Below are positions 8,376-17,194 of a stretch of 64,000 bases of DNA, one piece after another. How positions within the stretch are numbered: position 1 is the first letter of the stretch; every line of letters begins with the position of its first letter. The stretch lies in assembly GCF_003268615.1 (NCBI RefSeq), contig NZ_CP029844.1, forward strand, positions 434,001 to 498,000, in the 5' to 3' direction. The translations under genes and the position numbers were made by a program. Source of the stretch: Blattabacterium clevelandi. GTDB taxonomy: Bacteria; Bacteroidota; Bacteroidia; Flavobacteriales; Blattabacteriaceae. Under the pieces are notes generated by a model, which saw only the letters and a list, made by a program, of their open reading frames with translations, made no database searches and had not been told where the DNA came from.

Positions 8376-9713
8376 ATGTTTGAATATTTACAAAAAAAAT
8401 TAGATAAAGCTCTTCATATTTTCAAAGGAAATAGTAGAATAAACGAAATCAATATAGCAGAAACACTGAAAGATATTCGTAAAGCTCTTATTGATGCAGA
8501 TGTTCATTATAAGATAGCTAAAATATTTGTTCAAAAGGTTAAAGAAAAATCTATTGGTAAAAAAGTACTCAATTCTTTAAATCCAAAACAATTAATTATA
8601 AAAATAATATATGATGAATTAGTTTCCTTAATGGGAAAAAAAAACATAGAAATCAATATTTCTAATAATCCTTCTATTATATTAATTTGTGGATTACAAG
8701 GTAGTGGAAAAACTTCTTTTTCTTCTAAACTTTCTTTTTTTTTAAAAAAAAAAAAGAAAGAACCTTTATTAGTAGCCGCAGATATTCATCGTCCTGCAGC
8801 TATAGATCAACTAAAAATTATAGCAGAAAAAGATAATCTTCCCGTTTTTTTCTTAAAAAAAAGTAAAAATATCATAGAAATTTTTGACAAATCTCTTATT
8901 TATGCTTCTGAAAAAAAATGCAATGTCATTATTATTGATACTGCAGGTAGATTAGCTATTGATAAAATTATGATGGATGAAATTCAAAAAATTTATCAAT
9001 ATTCTAAACCAGATGAAACTTTATTCGTTGTAGATTCAATGACTGGACAAGATGCTATAAATACTGTTCAAAGTTTTTCAAAATTTTTGAATATTGATGG
9101 AATAGTCATGACTAAATTAGACGGAGATAGTAGAGGGGGAGCAGCTATTACTATGTCTAGCGTTATTGGAAAACCTATTAAATTTATTAGTAATGGAGAA
9201 AAGATAGAAAATCTAGAAATTTTTTATCCAGAAAGAATAGCTAATAGAATTTTAGGAATGGGAGATATAGTTTCTTTAGTAGAAAAAGTTCAGGAACAAT
9301 TTGATGAGGAGAAAACTAAAAAAATTTATAAAAAAATCTCAAAAAATAGTTTTGATTTTGAAGACTTATTAGAGCAGATTCAACAAGTAAAAAAAATAGG
9401 AAGTATTAAAAATATTGTTTCCATGATTCCTGGTATGGAAAAAATGATTGATAATAAAAAGGAAAAAAAAGATTCTTTCAAAGAAATAGAATCTATGATT
9501 TTATCCATGACTCCTTATGAAAGGAATAATCCGAAAATACTTACTGATATAAAAAGAAAAAAAAGAATATCAAATGGATGTGGAATTTCATTAAAAGAGA
9601 TAGATCTTTTATTAAAACAATTTTATAACATAAGTAAAATCATGAAAACCATTAAGGGGAATTCAGGAAAAGAAATTATAAAAAATTTTTTATCAAAAAT
9701 TATTAATAAATAA
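8376..9713 (+). CDS. ffh: Signal recognition particle protein Ffh (SRP54)
   Basis: 445 residues with the N, G and M domains in order. It binds 4.5S RNA and signal sequences and delivers ribosomes to FtsY at the inner membrane. GTPase motifs are GLQGSGKTSFS (about residue 106), DTAGRL and TKLDGDSRGGA (about 246). The M domain carries the Met-rich SIPGMEKM-like stretch. Odd: the codons after SFFL contain nine T followed by twelve A (8735-8755), a slippage-prone run inside an essential gene. It begins 15 bp after argS and a hairpin follows the stop. Confidence 0.96.
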   Translation: MFEYLQKKLDKALHIFKGNSRINEINIAETLKDIRKALIDADVHYKIAKIFVQKVKEKSIGKKVLNSLNPKQLIIKIIYDELVSLMGKKNIEINISNNPSIILICGLQGSGKTSFSSKLSFFLKKKKKEPLLVAADIHRPAAIDQLKIIAEKDNLPVFFLKKSKNIIEIFDKSLIYASEKKCNVIIIDTAGRLAIDKIMMDEIQKIYQYSKPDETLFVVDSMTGQDAINTVQSFSKFLNIDGIVMTKLDGDSRGGAAITMSSVIGKPIKFISNGEKIENLEIFYPERIANRILGMGDIVSLVEKVQEQFDEEKTKKIYKKISKNSFDFEDLLEQIQQVKKIGSIKNIVSMIPGMEKMIDNKKEKKDSFKEIESMILSMTPYERNNPKILTDIKRKKRISNGCGISLKEIDLLLKQFYNISKIMKTIKGNSGKEIIKNFLSKIINK

Positions 9714-9745
9714 AATATAATATAAAAAGTTATTGGATTAACTTT

Positions 9746-9765
9746 AATAAAAGTTTTCTTTTATT
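9746..9765. terminator. Possible terminator hairpin after ffh
   Basis: AATAAAAG and CTTTTATT form a perfect 8-bp stem around a TTTT loop, 33 bp past the ffh stop, followed by an A/T-rich tail. The stem is AT-rich and weak, so termination is only plausible. Confidence 0.35.
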
Positions 9766-9776
9766 GAAAATATTTT

Positions 9777-9784
9777 TAATTTTG
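9777..9784 (+). promoter_or_regulatory. Putative -7 promoter element for the glp operon
   Basis: TAATTTTG fits TAnnTTTG. It lies in the 152-bp gap between ffh and glpD, just past the hairpin and 82 bp before the glpD ATG. No clear -33 element. Confidence 0.35.
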
Positions 9785-9865
9785 TTCGTTATATGTTTCA
9801 ATATTCCAATAATAATAGAGGATGGTGGTGGATATTTCGTTTTGAATAATATGAATGAGTAAATC

Positions 9866-11470
9866 ATGATGAAAGGTTTTTTAAATAGAGATAAATTTTT
9901 AAGAATTTTAGAAAATATAAATATTTGGGATATTGTTATTGTTGGAGGAGGAGCAACAGGGTTAGGAATAGCATTAGATTCAGCTTCTAGAGGATTCAAA
10001 ACTTTACTTTTAGAACAAAATGATTTTTCTAAAGGAACTTCTAGTCGTAGTACGAAATTGATTCACGGTGGTATAAGATATTTAGCTCAAGGAAATATAA
10101 AATTAGTTTATGAAGCTTTGCAAGAAAGGGGGTATTTGTTACAAAATGCTCCTCATTTGGTGAAAAAAAAACGATTTATTATTCCTATTTTTAATTGGAA
10201 AATGGGTATTTTGTATTGGACTGGTTTAAAAATTTATGAATGGTTATCTGGATCCTTGAGTTTTGGAAACTCTCAATTTTTATCTAAAAATGAAATACTA
10301 AAAATGTTTCCTGAAATTAGACCAAATAATTTAAAAGGAGGTATTTTATATTATGATGGACAATTTGATGATGCTCGTTTAGCTATTGATTTAGCACAAA
10401 CTTGTGTTCAACAAGGAGGAGTATTATTAAATTATTTTCAAGTGAAAAATCTTATCAAAAAAATAGAAAATAAAATAACTGGAGTAATAGCTTATGATCT
10501 TGAAACTAAAAAAAAATATTCTATTTATTCAAAAATAGTTATTAATGCAACTGGAGTTTTTGCCGATACTATTTTAAAAATGGATGATTCCACATCTACT
10601 ATATTGATAAAGCCTAGTCAAGGAACGCATATTGTATTAAAAAAATATTTTTTTAGTAGTTCAGATGCTATAGTAATTCCAAAAACTTCGGATGGAAGAA
10701 TTCTATTTAGTGTTCCATGGTATGATCATGTTTTAGTAGGAACTACAGATACATTTTTGGAAAAAAGTGTTCTTGAACCCAAACCTTTAGAAAAAGAAAT
10801 AGATTTTATTTTAAAAACTTTTAACCAATATTTTTTATATAATCCGAATAAAAAAGACATTTTAAGTGCTTTTTCTGGGTTACGTCCTCTTTTCGTTCCT
10901 CCTAATTTATCTTATTCTTCTACTAAAGATATTTCTAGATCTCATAAATTGATGATTAGTCCTTCTGGTCTAATAACTATTATAGGGGGGAAATGGACTA
11001 CATATAGAAAAATGGCAGTAGAAACTGTAAATAAAGCTATTGAAATAGGAAAATTAAATAAAATTTCTTCTGGAACCAAAAATCTTAAGATTTTTGGTTC
11101 CAGAACTTCTTCTTCTTCATGTAAAAATTATAATAATTGGGGGTATAAATATGGAGAAGAAGAAATTTATATTCAAAAATTAATTGAGGAAAATCCTTTA
11201 TGGGGGGATCCATTAATTTCTCAATATCCTTATTATTGTACAAAAGCAGAAGTTATATGGATGGTACGTTATGAAATGGCTAGAACAATTGAAGATGTTT
11301 TAGCAAGAAGATTTCGTTTATTATTTTTAAATGCTAAAATAGCAATAGATATAGCACCAATAATAGCATCATTAATGGCAAAAGAACTTTCTCGAGATAA
11401 AAAATGGGAAGAATCACAGATAGCTTCTTTCAAAGAGTTAGCCATGCAATATTATTATCCATTAGTTTAA
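9866..11470 (+). CDS. glpD: Glycerol-3-phosphate dehydrogenase (FAD, aerobic type)
   Basis: 534 residues. It oxidises glycerol-3-phosphate to dihydroxyacetone phosphate and passes electrons to the quinone pool at the inner membrane. The FAD-binding dinucleotide motif is [15 protein letters not shown] near residue 25, followed by [23 protein letters not shown] and the GGKWTTYR block, with a C-terminal DAO_C-type region ([15 protein letters not shown]). It heads glpD-glpK-glpF, 37 bp before glpK. Either of two adjacent ATGs (9866, 9869) may start it. The product feeds triose phosphate to aldolase and glycolysis. Confidence 0.94.
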   Translation: MMKGFLNRDKFLRILENINIWDIVIVGGGATGLGIALDSASRGFKTLLLEQNDFSKGTSSRSTKLIHGGIRYLAQGNIKLVYEALQERGYLLQNAPHLVKKKRFIIPIFNWKMGILYWTGLKIYEWLSGSLSFGNSQFLSKNEILKMFPEIRPNNLKGGILYYDGQFDDARLAIDLAQTCVQQGGVLLNYFQVKNLIKKIENKITGVIAYDLETKKKYSIYSKIVINATGVFADTILKMDDSTSTILIKPSQGTHIVLKKYFFSSSDAIVIPKTSDGRILFSVPWYDHVLVGTTDTFLEKSVLEPKPLEKEIDFILKTFNQYFLYNPNKKDILSAFSGLRPLFVPPNLSYSSTKDISRSHKLMISPSGLITIIGGKWTTYRKMAVETVNKAIEIGKLNKISSGTKNLKIFGSRTSSSSCKNYNNWGYKYGEEEIYIQKLIEENPLWGDPLISQYPYYCTKAEVIWMVRYEMARTIEDVLARRFRLLFLNAKIAIDIAPIIASLMAKELSRDKKWEESQIASFKELAMQYYYPLV

Positions 11471-11507
11471 TTTTTTTTTAAGGAGAAAAGTTTTTGTAAT
11501 TATTTAT

Positions 11508-13004
11508 ATGTTTATGAAAAAATATGTGCTATCGTTAGATCAAGGAACTACTAGTTCTAGAGCTATTATTTTTGATCAAATTGGAAATATTATTTCCGTA
11601 GCTCAAAGAGAGTTTACACAAATTTATCCTTATCCTGGATGGGTAGAACATAATGCAGAAGAAATATGGTCTACACAAGCTTCAGTTGCTTTAGAAGCTA
11701 TTTTAAAAGCAAATTTAGAAGGGGGAAATATTATTTCGATAGGAATCACTAATCAAAGAGAAACTACTGTAGTATGGGATAAAAAAACGGGAGAACCAAT
11801 TTTTAATGCTATAGTTTGGCAAGATAGACGAACATCTAATTATTGTGATAAAATCAAGTATGATGGACTAACTGAAATGATTAGAAAAAAAACTGGTCTT
11901 GTTATAGATCCATATTTTTCTGCTACTAAAATAAAATGGATATTAGAAAATATTCCAGGAGCTAAGAAAAAAGCTGATTCTGGATATTTAGCTTTTGGTA
12001 CTATAGATTCATGGTTAATATGGAATTTAACCGGAAAAAAAATTCACGTCACGGATGTCACTAATGCCTCTCGTACTATGCTTTTCAACATTCATACTCT
12101 TAGTTGGGATCAAGATTTAATAAATTTATTTGATATTCCAAAAACAATGCTACCAGAAGTCAAATCATCTAGTGAAATTTTTGGTTACACAACAGGTCAT
12201 ATCCTTTCTAATAAGATTCCTATATCTGGAATTGCTGGAGATCAACAGTCCGCACTTTTTGGTCAAATGTGTACAAAAATTGGAATGGTAAAAAATACTT
12301 ATGGAACTGGTTGTTTTATGTTAATGAATGTAGGAGAAAATCCAGTTTTTTCTCAAAATAATTTAATAACTACTATTGCTTGGAAAATTAAAGATAAAGT
12401 TCAATATGCTTTAGAAGGTAGTGTTTTTATTGCAGGTGCCGTTGTACAATGGCTTAGGGATGGATTAGGGTTACTTTTATCTTCAAGTGAAGCCGAAATA
12501 CTTGCATCTTCAGTAGAAAATACAGAAGGTATGTATATGGTTCCAGCTTTTTCTGGGTTAGGGGCTCCTTATTGGGATCAAAGAGCTAGAGGGACTATTG
12601 TTGGAATTACTAGGGGGACCTCTTCTGCTCATTTTGTTCGTGCTGCTTTGGAAAGTATTGCTTTTCAAAATATGGATGTACTAAAAGCAATGGAAGCAGA
12701 TTCCGGTATTTCTATTAAAGAAATTCGTGTAGATGGAGGTGCTACAGTAAATAAATTATTAATGCAATTTCAATCTGATATTTTAAATGTAAAAGTTGTT
12801 AAATCTAAAATTTCTGAACTTACAGCAGCAGGAGCAGCTTATTTAGCTGGATTAGCTGTAAATTATTGGAATAGTCTTGAAGAAATTCAAGATAACTGGA
12901 AAATGGAACAGGTTTTTGAACCAAAAGGGATGTCAAGTCGTTTGGAAAGAATTCAAGGGTGGAAAAAAGCGATCAAAACCACCCGTACTTGGTCTAGTAA
13001 GTAA
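11508..13004 (+). CDS. glpK: Glycerol kinase
   Basis: 498 residues, FGGY kinase family. It phosphorylates incoming glycerol to glycerol-3-phosphate using ATP. Evident motifs are [14 protein letters not shown] at the N terminus, [42 protein letters not shown] and the C-terminal FGGY signature region containing [17 protein letters not shown]. Start is 11508 or the ATG two codons later. A purine-rich AAGGAG lies 22 bp before the ATG, too far to act as a normal Shine-Dalgarno site. It is the middle gene of the glycerol operon. Confidence 0.96.
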   Translation: MFMKKYVLSLDQGTTSSRAIIFDQIGNIISVAQREFTQIYPYPGWVEHNAEEIWSTQASVALEAILKANLEGGNIISIGITNQRETTVVWDKKTGEPIFNAIVWQDRRTSNYCDKIKYDGLTEMIRKKTGLVIDPYFSATKIKWILENIPGAKKKADSGYLAFGTIDSWLIWNLTGKKIHVTDVTNASRTMLFNIHTLSWDQDLINLFDIPKTMLPEVKSSSEIFGYTTGHILSNKIPISGIAGDQQSALFGQMCTKIGMVKNTYGTGCFMLMNVGENPVFSQNNLITTIAWKIKDKVQYALEGSVFIAGAVVQWLRDGLGLLLSSSEAEILASSVENTEGMYMVPAFSGLGAPYWDQRARGTIVGITRGTSSAHFVRAALESIAFQNMDVLKAMEADSGISIKEIRVDGGATVNKLLMQFQSDILNVKVVKSKISELTAAGAAYLAGLAVNYWNSLEEIQDNWKMEQVFEPKGMSSRLERIQGWKKAIKTTRTWSSK

Positions 13005-13030
13005 AATTTTTTTATAAAAATGAAAATAAA

Positions 13031-13747
13031 ATGACAAAAATATATGCCGAGATTATAGGAACTATGATTTTAGTATTTTTAGGAAATGGAGTAGTAGCTA
13101 ACGTACTTTTGTCAAAAACAAAAGGTAATGGTGGAGGATGGTTAACTATTACTGTAGGATGGGCTTTGGCCGTTTTTATAGGTATTTTAGTTTCTTATCC
13201 TTATAGTGGAGGGCATTTAAATCCATCTGTAACAATAGGGTTTGCCATAACTGGTAAGTTAAATTGGAATCTTGTTCCTTTTTATATTTTTGCTCAATTT
13301 ATTGGAGCAATGTTAGGGGCTTTATTAGTATGGATTTTCTATAAAGATCATTTTTTAGAAACTAAGAAAGAACAAGATAAATTATCTGTTTTCAGTACAG
13401 GCCCTACTATAAAAAATTTTTTTTCTAACTTTTTGAGCGAAGTATTGGCTACATTTATTTTTATGTTGGTGAATTGTTACCTTACAAAAAAATATCCTAT
13501 TGTAGGATTAGGTATTTTAGGGGCTTTTTTATCCTCTTTAGTTGTGTTGGGAATTGGATTATCTTTAGGTGGAACTACTGGTTGTGCAATTAATCCTGCT
13601 CGTGATTTAGGTCCAAGGATTATATATTCTATAATTCCAATTCCTGGAAAAGGGAAAAGTAACTGGGATTACGCTTTTATTCCTGTTTTAGGCCCTATTG
13701 TAGGTAGTTCAGGAGCTGCTGTATTATATTTATTGTTATTCTCATAA
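13031..13747 (+). CDS. glpF: Glycerol facilitator (MIP/aquaglyceroporin family)
   Basis: 238 residues with six hydrophobic segments and two half-helix loops. The second loop keeps the classic NPAR at residues 188-191 (CAINPARDLGPR), while the first reads GGHLNPSVT, with Ser at position 66 instead of the usual Ala. The protein lets glycerol cross the inner membrane by diffusion, trapped afterwards by the kinase encoded 26 bp upstream. The operon context supports glycerol rather than water as substrate. Confidence 0.93.
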   Translation: MTKIYAEIIGTMILVFLGNGVVANVLLSKTKGNGGGWLTITVGWALAVFIGILVSYPYSGGHLNPSVTIGFAITGKLNWNLVPFYIFAQFIGAMLGALLVWIFYKDHFLETKKEQDKLSVFSTGPTIKNFFSNFLSEVLATFIFMLVNCYLTKKYPIVGLGILGAFLSSLVVLGIGLSLGGTTGCAINPARDLGPRIIYSIIPIPGKGKSNWDYAFIPVLGPIVGSSGAAVLYLLLFS

Positions 13748-13774
13748 TAAAAAAACTTGTAACTTTTTTTTATT
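13746..13774. terminator. Possible AT-rich terminator after glpF
   Basis: AATAAAAAAA (13746-13755) and TTTTTTTATT (13765-13774) are exact reverse complements around a 9-base loop, overlapping the glpF stop region. The stem contains only A-T pairs, so strength is doubtful. Confidence 0.3.
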
Positions 13775-13836
13775 AAGTGTATATATAAATAATGGATAAT
13801 AAATATTTGATCCCTTTTTTTTAATAAGATTCCAAT

Positions 13837-15039
13837 ATGGATCACATAAAAATAGGAAAAAAACTGAAATTTTTTATTTTTTCTGATAGAGTTGGATCAG
13901 GATTACCATTATGGTTGCCTAGAGGAACAATTTTAAGAAAAAATTTAGAAAATTTTTTAACCGATATTCAAAAAAAATCCGGATATGAGATGATTATTAC
14001 TCCACATATTGGACATAAAAAATTATATGTTATAAGTGGACATTGGAATAAATATGGAAAAGATAGTTTTAAACCTATTCAAACTCCTCATTCAGAAGAA
14101 GAATTTCTTTTAAAACCGATGAATTGTCCTCATCATTGTGAAATTTATCGTTCACAGAAATGGTCCTATCGGGATCTTCCTAAACGTTTTGCAGAATTTG
14201 GGACCGTATATCGTTATGAGAAAAGTGGTGAACTTCATGGACTTACAAGGGTAAGAGGATTTACTCAAGATGATGCACATATTTTTTGTACTTATGATCA
14301 GCTATTGGAAGAATTTAAAAAAGTAATAAATTTATTTTTTTATGTATTTCGTCGTTTAGGTTTTTTAGAATATACAGTTAGAGTATCACTTAGAGATCCA
14401 AAAAAAATAAATAATTATATTGGATCTGAAAAAAATTGGAAACAAGCTGAAGAAGCTATACTTATAGCGGTAAAAGAAGAAAAAATAGAATCTACTATTC
14501 ATTATGGAGAAGCTGCTTTTTATGGTCCTAAACTGGATTTTCTTATTAAAGATTCTTTGGGAAGAAATTGGCAATTAGGAACTATTCAAGTAGATTATAA
14601 TTTACCTGAAAGGTTTGATTTATATTATAGAGGTAAAAATAATGAAAAAGAACGTCCAGTAATGATACACAGAGCTCCATTTGGTTCTTTAGAACGTATT
14701 ATAGCAATTCTTATAGAACATACAAAGGGAAACCTTCCATTATGGATGGTTCCTAATCAAGCGGTAATACTTCCTATAAGTGATAAATATATAGTTTATG
14801 CAAAAAAAATTTTAAATTTGATGTTAAATTATAATATTCGTGTTTTTATTGATAAAAGAAACGAGAAAATTGATAAAAAAATCAGAGATTCGGAAGAAAA
14901 TAAAATTCCTTATATGATTATTTTAGGGGAAAAAGAAGTAATAACTAAAACTATTTCATTACGAAAACATGGTTTAGGTCATATAGGTATATTATCCATT
15001 TCCAACGGAATAGACACTATTTTTAAAGAAATTCATTAA
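13837..15039 (+). CDS. thrS: Threonyl-tRNA synthetase lacking the TGS and editing domains
   Basis: 400 residues against about 640 in typical bacterial ThrRS. The protein begins at MDHIKIGKKLKFFIFSD, the exact position where the class II catalytic domain starts in full-length enzymes. Catalytic and zinc-binding elements are present: LLKPMNCPHHCEIY (Cys ligand), FTQDDAHIFCTYDQL (His ligand), VMIHRAPFGSLERI (His ligand). The C-terminal anticodon-binding domain is intact, starting near WMVPNQAVILPISD. The glpF stop is only 89 bp upstream, so the N-terminal about 240 residues are absent rather than missed. The enzyme should charge tRNA-Thr but lacks the domain that removes mis-attached serine. It heads the thrS-infC-rpmI-rplT block. 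Confidence 0.93.
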   Translation: MDHIKIGKKLKFFIFSDRVGSGLPLWLPRGTILRKNLENFLTDIQKKSGYEMIITPHIGHKKLYVISGHWNKYGKDSFKPIQTPHSEEEFLLKPMNCPHHCEIYRSQKWSYRDLPKRFAEFGTVYRYEKSGELHGLTRVRGFTQDDAHIFCTYDQLLEEFKKVINLFFYVFRRLGFLEYTVRVSLRDPKKINNYIGSEKNWKQAEEAILIAVKEEKIESTIHYGEAAFYGPKLDFLIKDSLGRNWQLGTIQVDYNLPERFDLYYRGKNNEKERPVMIHRAPFGSLERIIAILIEHTKGNLPLWMVPNQAVILPISDKYIVYAKKILNLMLNYNIRVFIDKRNEKIDKKIRDSEENKIPYMIILGEKEVITKTISLRKHGLGHIGILSISNGIDTIFKEIH

Positions 15040-15051
15040 ATTTATAAAATT

Positions 15052-15627
15052 ATTATCATAAAAAAAAAATTTTCAAGGGTAAATAAAAAAAAGAGAATAT
15101 ATCGTTCATTTATCAAAAAAAAGGAGGAACATCGTATTAATGCTCATATAAATTCTAATAAAGTTCGTTTAGTTGGTGATTCTATCAAAACTGGAATTTT
15201 TTCCATTCAAGATGCTATTCAATTATCTATAGATAAAGGATTAGATTTAGTGGAGATCAATCCGAAAGTAGATCCTCCAGTATGTAAAATATTGGATTAT
15301 AAAAAATTTCTATATGAACAAAAGAAAAAAAAGAAGCAATTTAAAGCAAAACAAATTAAGGTAAATACTAAAGAAATCCGATTTGGACCACAAATAGGAG
15401 ATCATGATGGAAAAGTTAAAATAAAGAGTGCTGAAAAATTTTTAATGAGAGGGGATAAAGTAAAAGTTTTTGTTTTTTTCAAAGGTCGTTCTATAGTATA
15501 TAAAGACCAAGGAAAAATAAAATTGTTAAAATTTGCAGAAGAAATTGAAGAATATGGAAAAGTAGAACAAATGCCAGTTATGGAAGGAAAAAGAATGTAC
15601 ATGATATTAGCCCCAAAAAAAATTTAG
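15052..15627 (+). CDS. infC: Translation initiation factor IF-3, non-AUG start
   Basis: The frame is open from the codon after the thrS stop. The IF3-N domain is [19 protein letters not shown] through [21 protein letters not shown]; the C domain includes [17 protein letters not shown] and ends [10 protein letters not shown]. No ATG, GTG or TTG occurs before the GTG at 15250, which would remove most of the N domain. The start must therefore be a rare codon: ATT at 15049 or 15052, ATC at 15055 or ATA at 15058. I use 15052 (191 residues). IF3 rejects non-canonical start codons, and an AUU start allows autoregulation in enterobacteria. ATT at 15136, eight bases after AAGGAGG, is another option. 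Confidence 0.88.
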   Translation: MIIKKKFSRVNKKKRIYRSFIKKKEEHRINAHINSNKVRLVGDSIKTGIFSIQDAIQLSIDKGLDLVEINPKVDPPVCKILDYKKFLYEQKKKKKQFKAKQIKVNTKEIRFGPQIGDHDGKVKIKSAEKFLMRGDKVKVFVFFKGRSIVYKDQGKIKLLKFAEEIEEYGKVEQMPVMEGKRMYMILAPKKI

Positions 15628-15628
15628 T

Positions 15629-15817
15629 ATGCCAAAATTAAAAACAAAATCAGGATCTAAAAAAAGATTTAAAAAAACCGCTAATGGATATATAAAAAAA
15701 AAACATGCATTTAAAAATCATCTTTTAACGAAAAAATCAAAAAAAAGAAAACGGAAACTTTCTACATTTTCTCTATTGAAGAAGTCTGATAAAAAGAATA
15801 TAAAAAAACAATTCTAA
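15629..15817 (+). CDS. rpmI: 50S ribosomal protein bL35
   Basis: 62 residues, very basic, starting [20 protein letters not shown], the standard L35 N terminus, followed by [20 protein letters not shown]. It starts one base after the infC stop, in the conserved infC-rpmI-rplT order, so all three are probably co-transcribed and under translational control linked to IF3 and L20. Confidence 0.95.
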   Translation: MPKLKTKSGSKKRFKKTANGYIKKKHAFKNHLLTKKSKKRKRKLSTFSLLKKSDKKNIKKQF

Positions 15818-15830
15818 ATTATAGAAAATA

Positions 15831-16178
15831 ATGCCAAGATCTACAAATTCTGTTTACTCAAGAAGAAAAAGAAAAAAAATACTTAAATTAGCAAAAGGTT
15901 TTTATGGAGCTAGAAGTAAGGTTTATACAATTGCTAAAAATGCTGTAGAAAAATCTTTTAGTTATGCTTTTTCAGGAAGGAAAAAAAAGAAAAAATATTT
16001 TAAATCTCTTTGGATTCAACGTATTAATGCTGGATCACGTAGATATGGAATTTCCTACTCAAAGTTTATGAAAAAATTATCTGATAAAAGTATTAAAATT
16101 AATAGAAAATTTCTTTCAGATTTTTCTATGAATCATCCAGATGTTTTCAAGAAAATAGTGGATTATATTACCTTATAA
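15831..16178 (+). CDS. rplT: 50S ribosomal protein bL20
   Basis: 115 residues. It starts MPRSTNSVYSRRKRKKILKL and contains AKGFYGARSKVYTIAKNAVEKS and WIQRINAGSRRYGISYSKFM, the conserved rRNA-binding blocks. L20 binds 23S rRNA early in assembly and represses the rpmI-rplT messenger in other bacteria. It follows rpmI by 13 bp and its last 11 bp overlap the convergent def gene. Confidence 0.96.
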   Translation: MPRSTNSVYSRRKRKKILKLAKGFYGARSKVYTIAKNAVEKSFSYAFSGRKKKKKYFKSLWIQRINAGSRRYGISYSKFMKKLSDKSIKINRKFLSDFSMNHPDVFKKIVDYITL

Positions 16179-16710
16179 ATAATTTTTTACTTTTCAAAAA
16201 AATTATTAATTTTTTTTTTATTAATTTTTTTTTCATGGAAGAAAAATAATCTATAAAAAGTTTACCTTCAATATGATCATATTCATGTTGGATCACTCTT
16301 GAACAAATTCCTTTTAAAGTTTTTTGTTTTTTATTCCAGTTATTATCGTAATATTCTATTAATATATGAGATTTTCTTTTGACATATTCCATGATTCCAG
16401 GAAAGCTTAGACACCCTTCATTGAATTCACATTCTTCTCCATATATTTTCAATATTTTAGCGTTAATAAAAACTTCTTGATAATTATCATTTACCTTTTT
16501 TGATAGATAAGGCGTTTTTACTATAAACAATCGTATATTTTTACCAATTTGAGGTGCTGCTAATCCTATTCCATTTACTTTATGTAAAGTTTCAAACATA
16601 TCTTTGATCAATTGATTAATTCGATTATCTTTGTAATAGATATTTATATCTATATCTATACATTTTTTTCTCAAAATAGGATTTCCATAAAGTATTATAG
16701 GTAAGATCAT
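16168..16710 (-). CDS. def: Peptide deformylase
   Basis: 180 residues. It removes the formyl group from nascent polypeptides. The three family motifs are all present: GIGLAAPQIG, EGCLSFPG (Cys metal ligand) and QHEYDHIEG (two His ligands and the catalytic Glu). It is encoded 3 bp downstream of ruvX on the same strand, a pairing common in Bacteroidota, and its 3' end overlaps rplT tail to tail. Confidence 0.96.
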   Translation of the reverse strand: MILPIILYGNPILRKKCIDIDINIYYKDNRINQLIKDMFETLHKVNGIGLAAPQIGKNIRLFIVKTPYLSKKVNDNYQEVFINAKILKIYGEECEFNEGCLSFPGIMEYVKRKSHILIEYYDNNWNKKQKTLKGICSRVIQHEYDHIEGKLFIDYFSSMKKKLIKKKLIIFLKSKKLFIR

Positions 16711-16713
16711 AGA

Positions 16714-17136
16714 TTAATTTTTTTTCTTTTTTTTTGCAAGATAAGATTGTAAAATGAGGGTAGCACTAATTTGATTTAAAATATTTTTTTTTCTTCTTTT
16801 TTTTTTTTTTATACCTAATTCGATCATAGTATAAAAAGCAATTTTAGATGTAAAACGTTCATCCAATCTATCTATTAATATTTTAGGGTGTTTTCTATGA
16901 AATTTAAAAATAAATTTTTGAATAGATTTTTCTATTAAAGAATTTTTATTTTTTAATGTTTTAGGTAACCCTATAACAATTTTTTCGATCTGTTCGTTAA
17001 CTATAAAAATATCTAAAAAATTCATTAATTTCTTAGTTAGAATGGATTTTAATCCAAAAGAAAATACTTGTGAAGTATCTGATATAGACAACCCAGTTAT
17101 AATTTTTCCGTAATCTATCCCCAATATTTTTTTCAT
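16714..17136 (-). CDS. ruvX: Putative pre-16S rRNA nuclease / Holliday junction resolvase (YqgF)
   Basis: 140 residues, RNase H-like fold. KKILGIDYGKIITGLSISD carries the first catalytic Asp, followed by EKIVIGLPKTLKNK and the RLDERFTSKIA block. In E. coli, YqgF acts in 5' processing of 16S rRNA; a resolvase role is less secure. Codons for the Lys/Arg run near the C terminus contain fourteen consecutive A (T at 16797-16810 on the plus strand). It starts 58 bp from divergent dapD and precedes def. Confidence 0.9.
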   Translation of the reverse strand: MKKILGIDYGKIITGLSISDTSQVFSFGLKSILTKKLMNFLDIFIVNEQIEKIVIGLPKTLKNKNSLIEKSIQKFIFKFHRKHPKILIDRLDERFTSKIAFYTMIELGIKKKKRRKKNILNQISATLILQSYLAKKKKKN

Positions 17137-17165
17137 TATTGTAACAAATATATTTATATTATATA

Positions 17166-17173
17166 TATTTTTG
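17166..17173 (+). promoter_or_regulatory. Putative -7 promoter element for dapD
   Basis: TATTTTTG fits TAnnTTTG and ends 21 bp before the ATG at 17195. If used, transcription would start past the alternative TTG at 17171, supporting the ATG as start. Confidence 0.35.
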
Positions 17174-17194
17174 TCTTGGTTTGTATCAATTTTT

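Noticed and set aside
11480-11485. AAGGAG before glpK as a ribosome binding site
   Set aside because: It is 22 bp from the ATG, outside the usual 5-10 bp spacing, and no other start codon fits it.
15250-15627. GTG at 15250 as the infC start (125 residues)
   Set aside because: It removes most of the IF3 N domain, although residues matching that domain are encoded upstream in the same frame.
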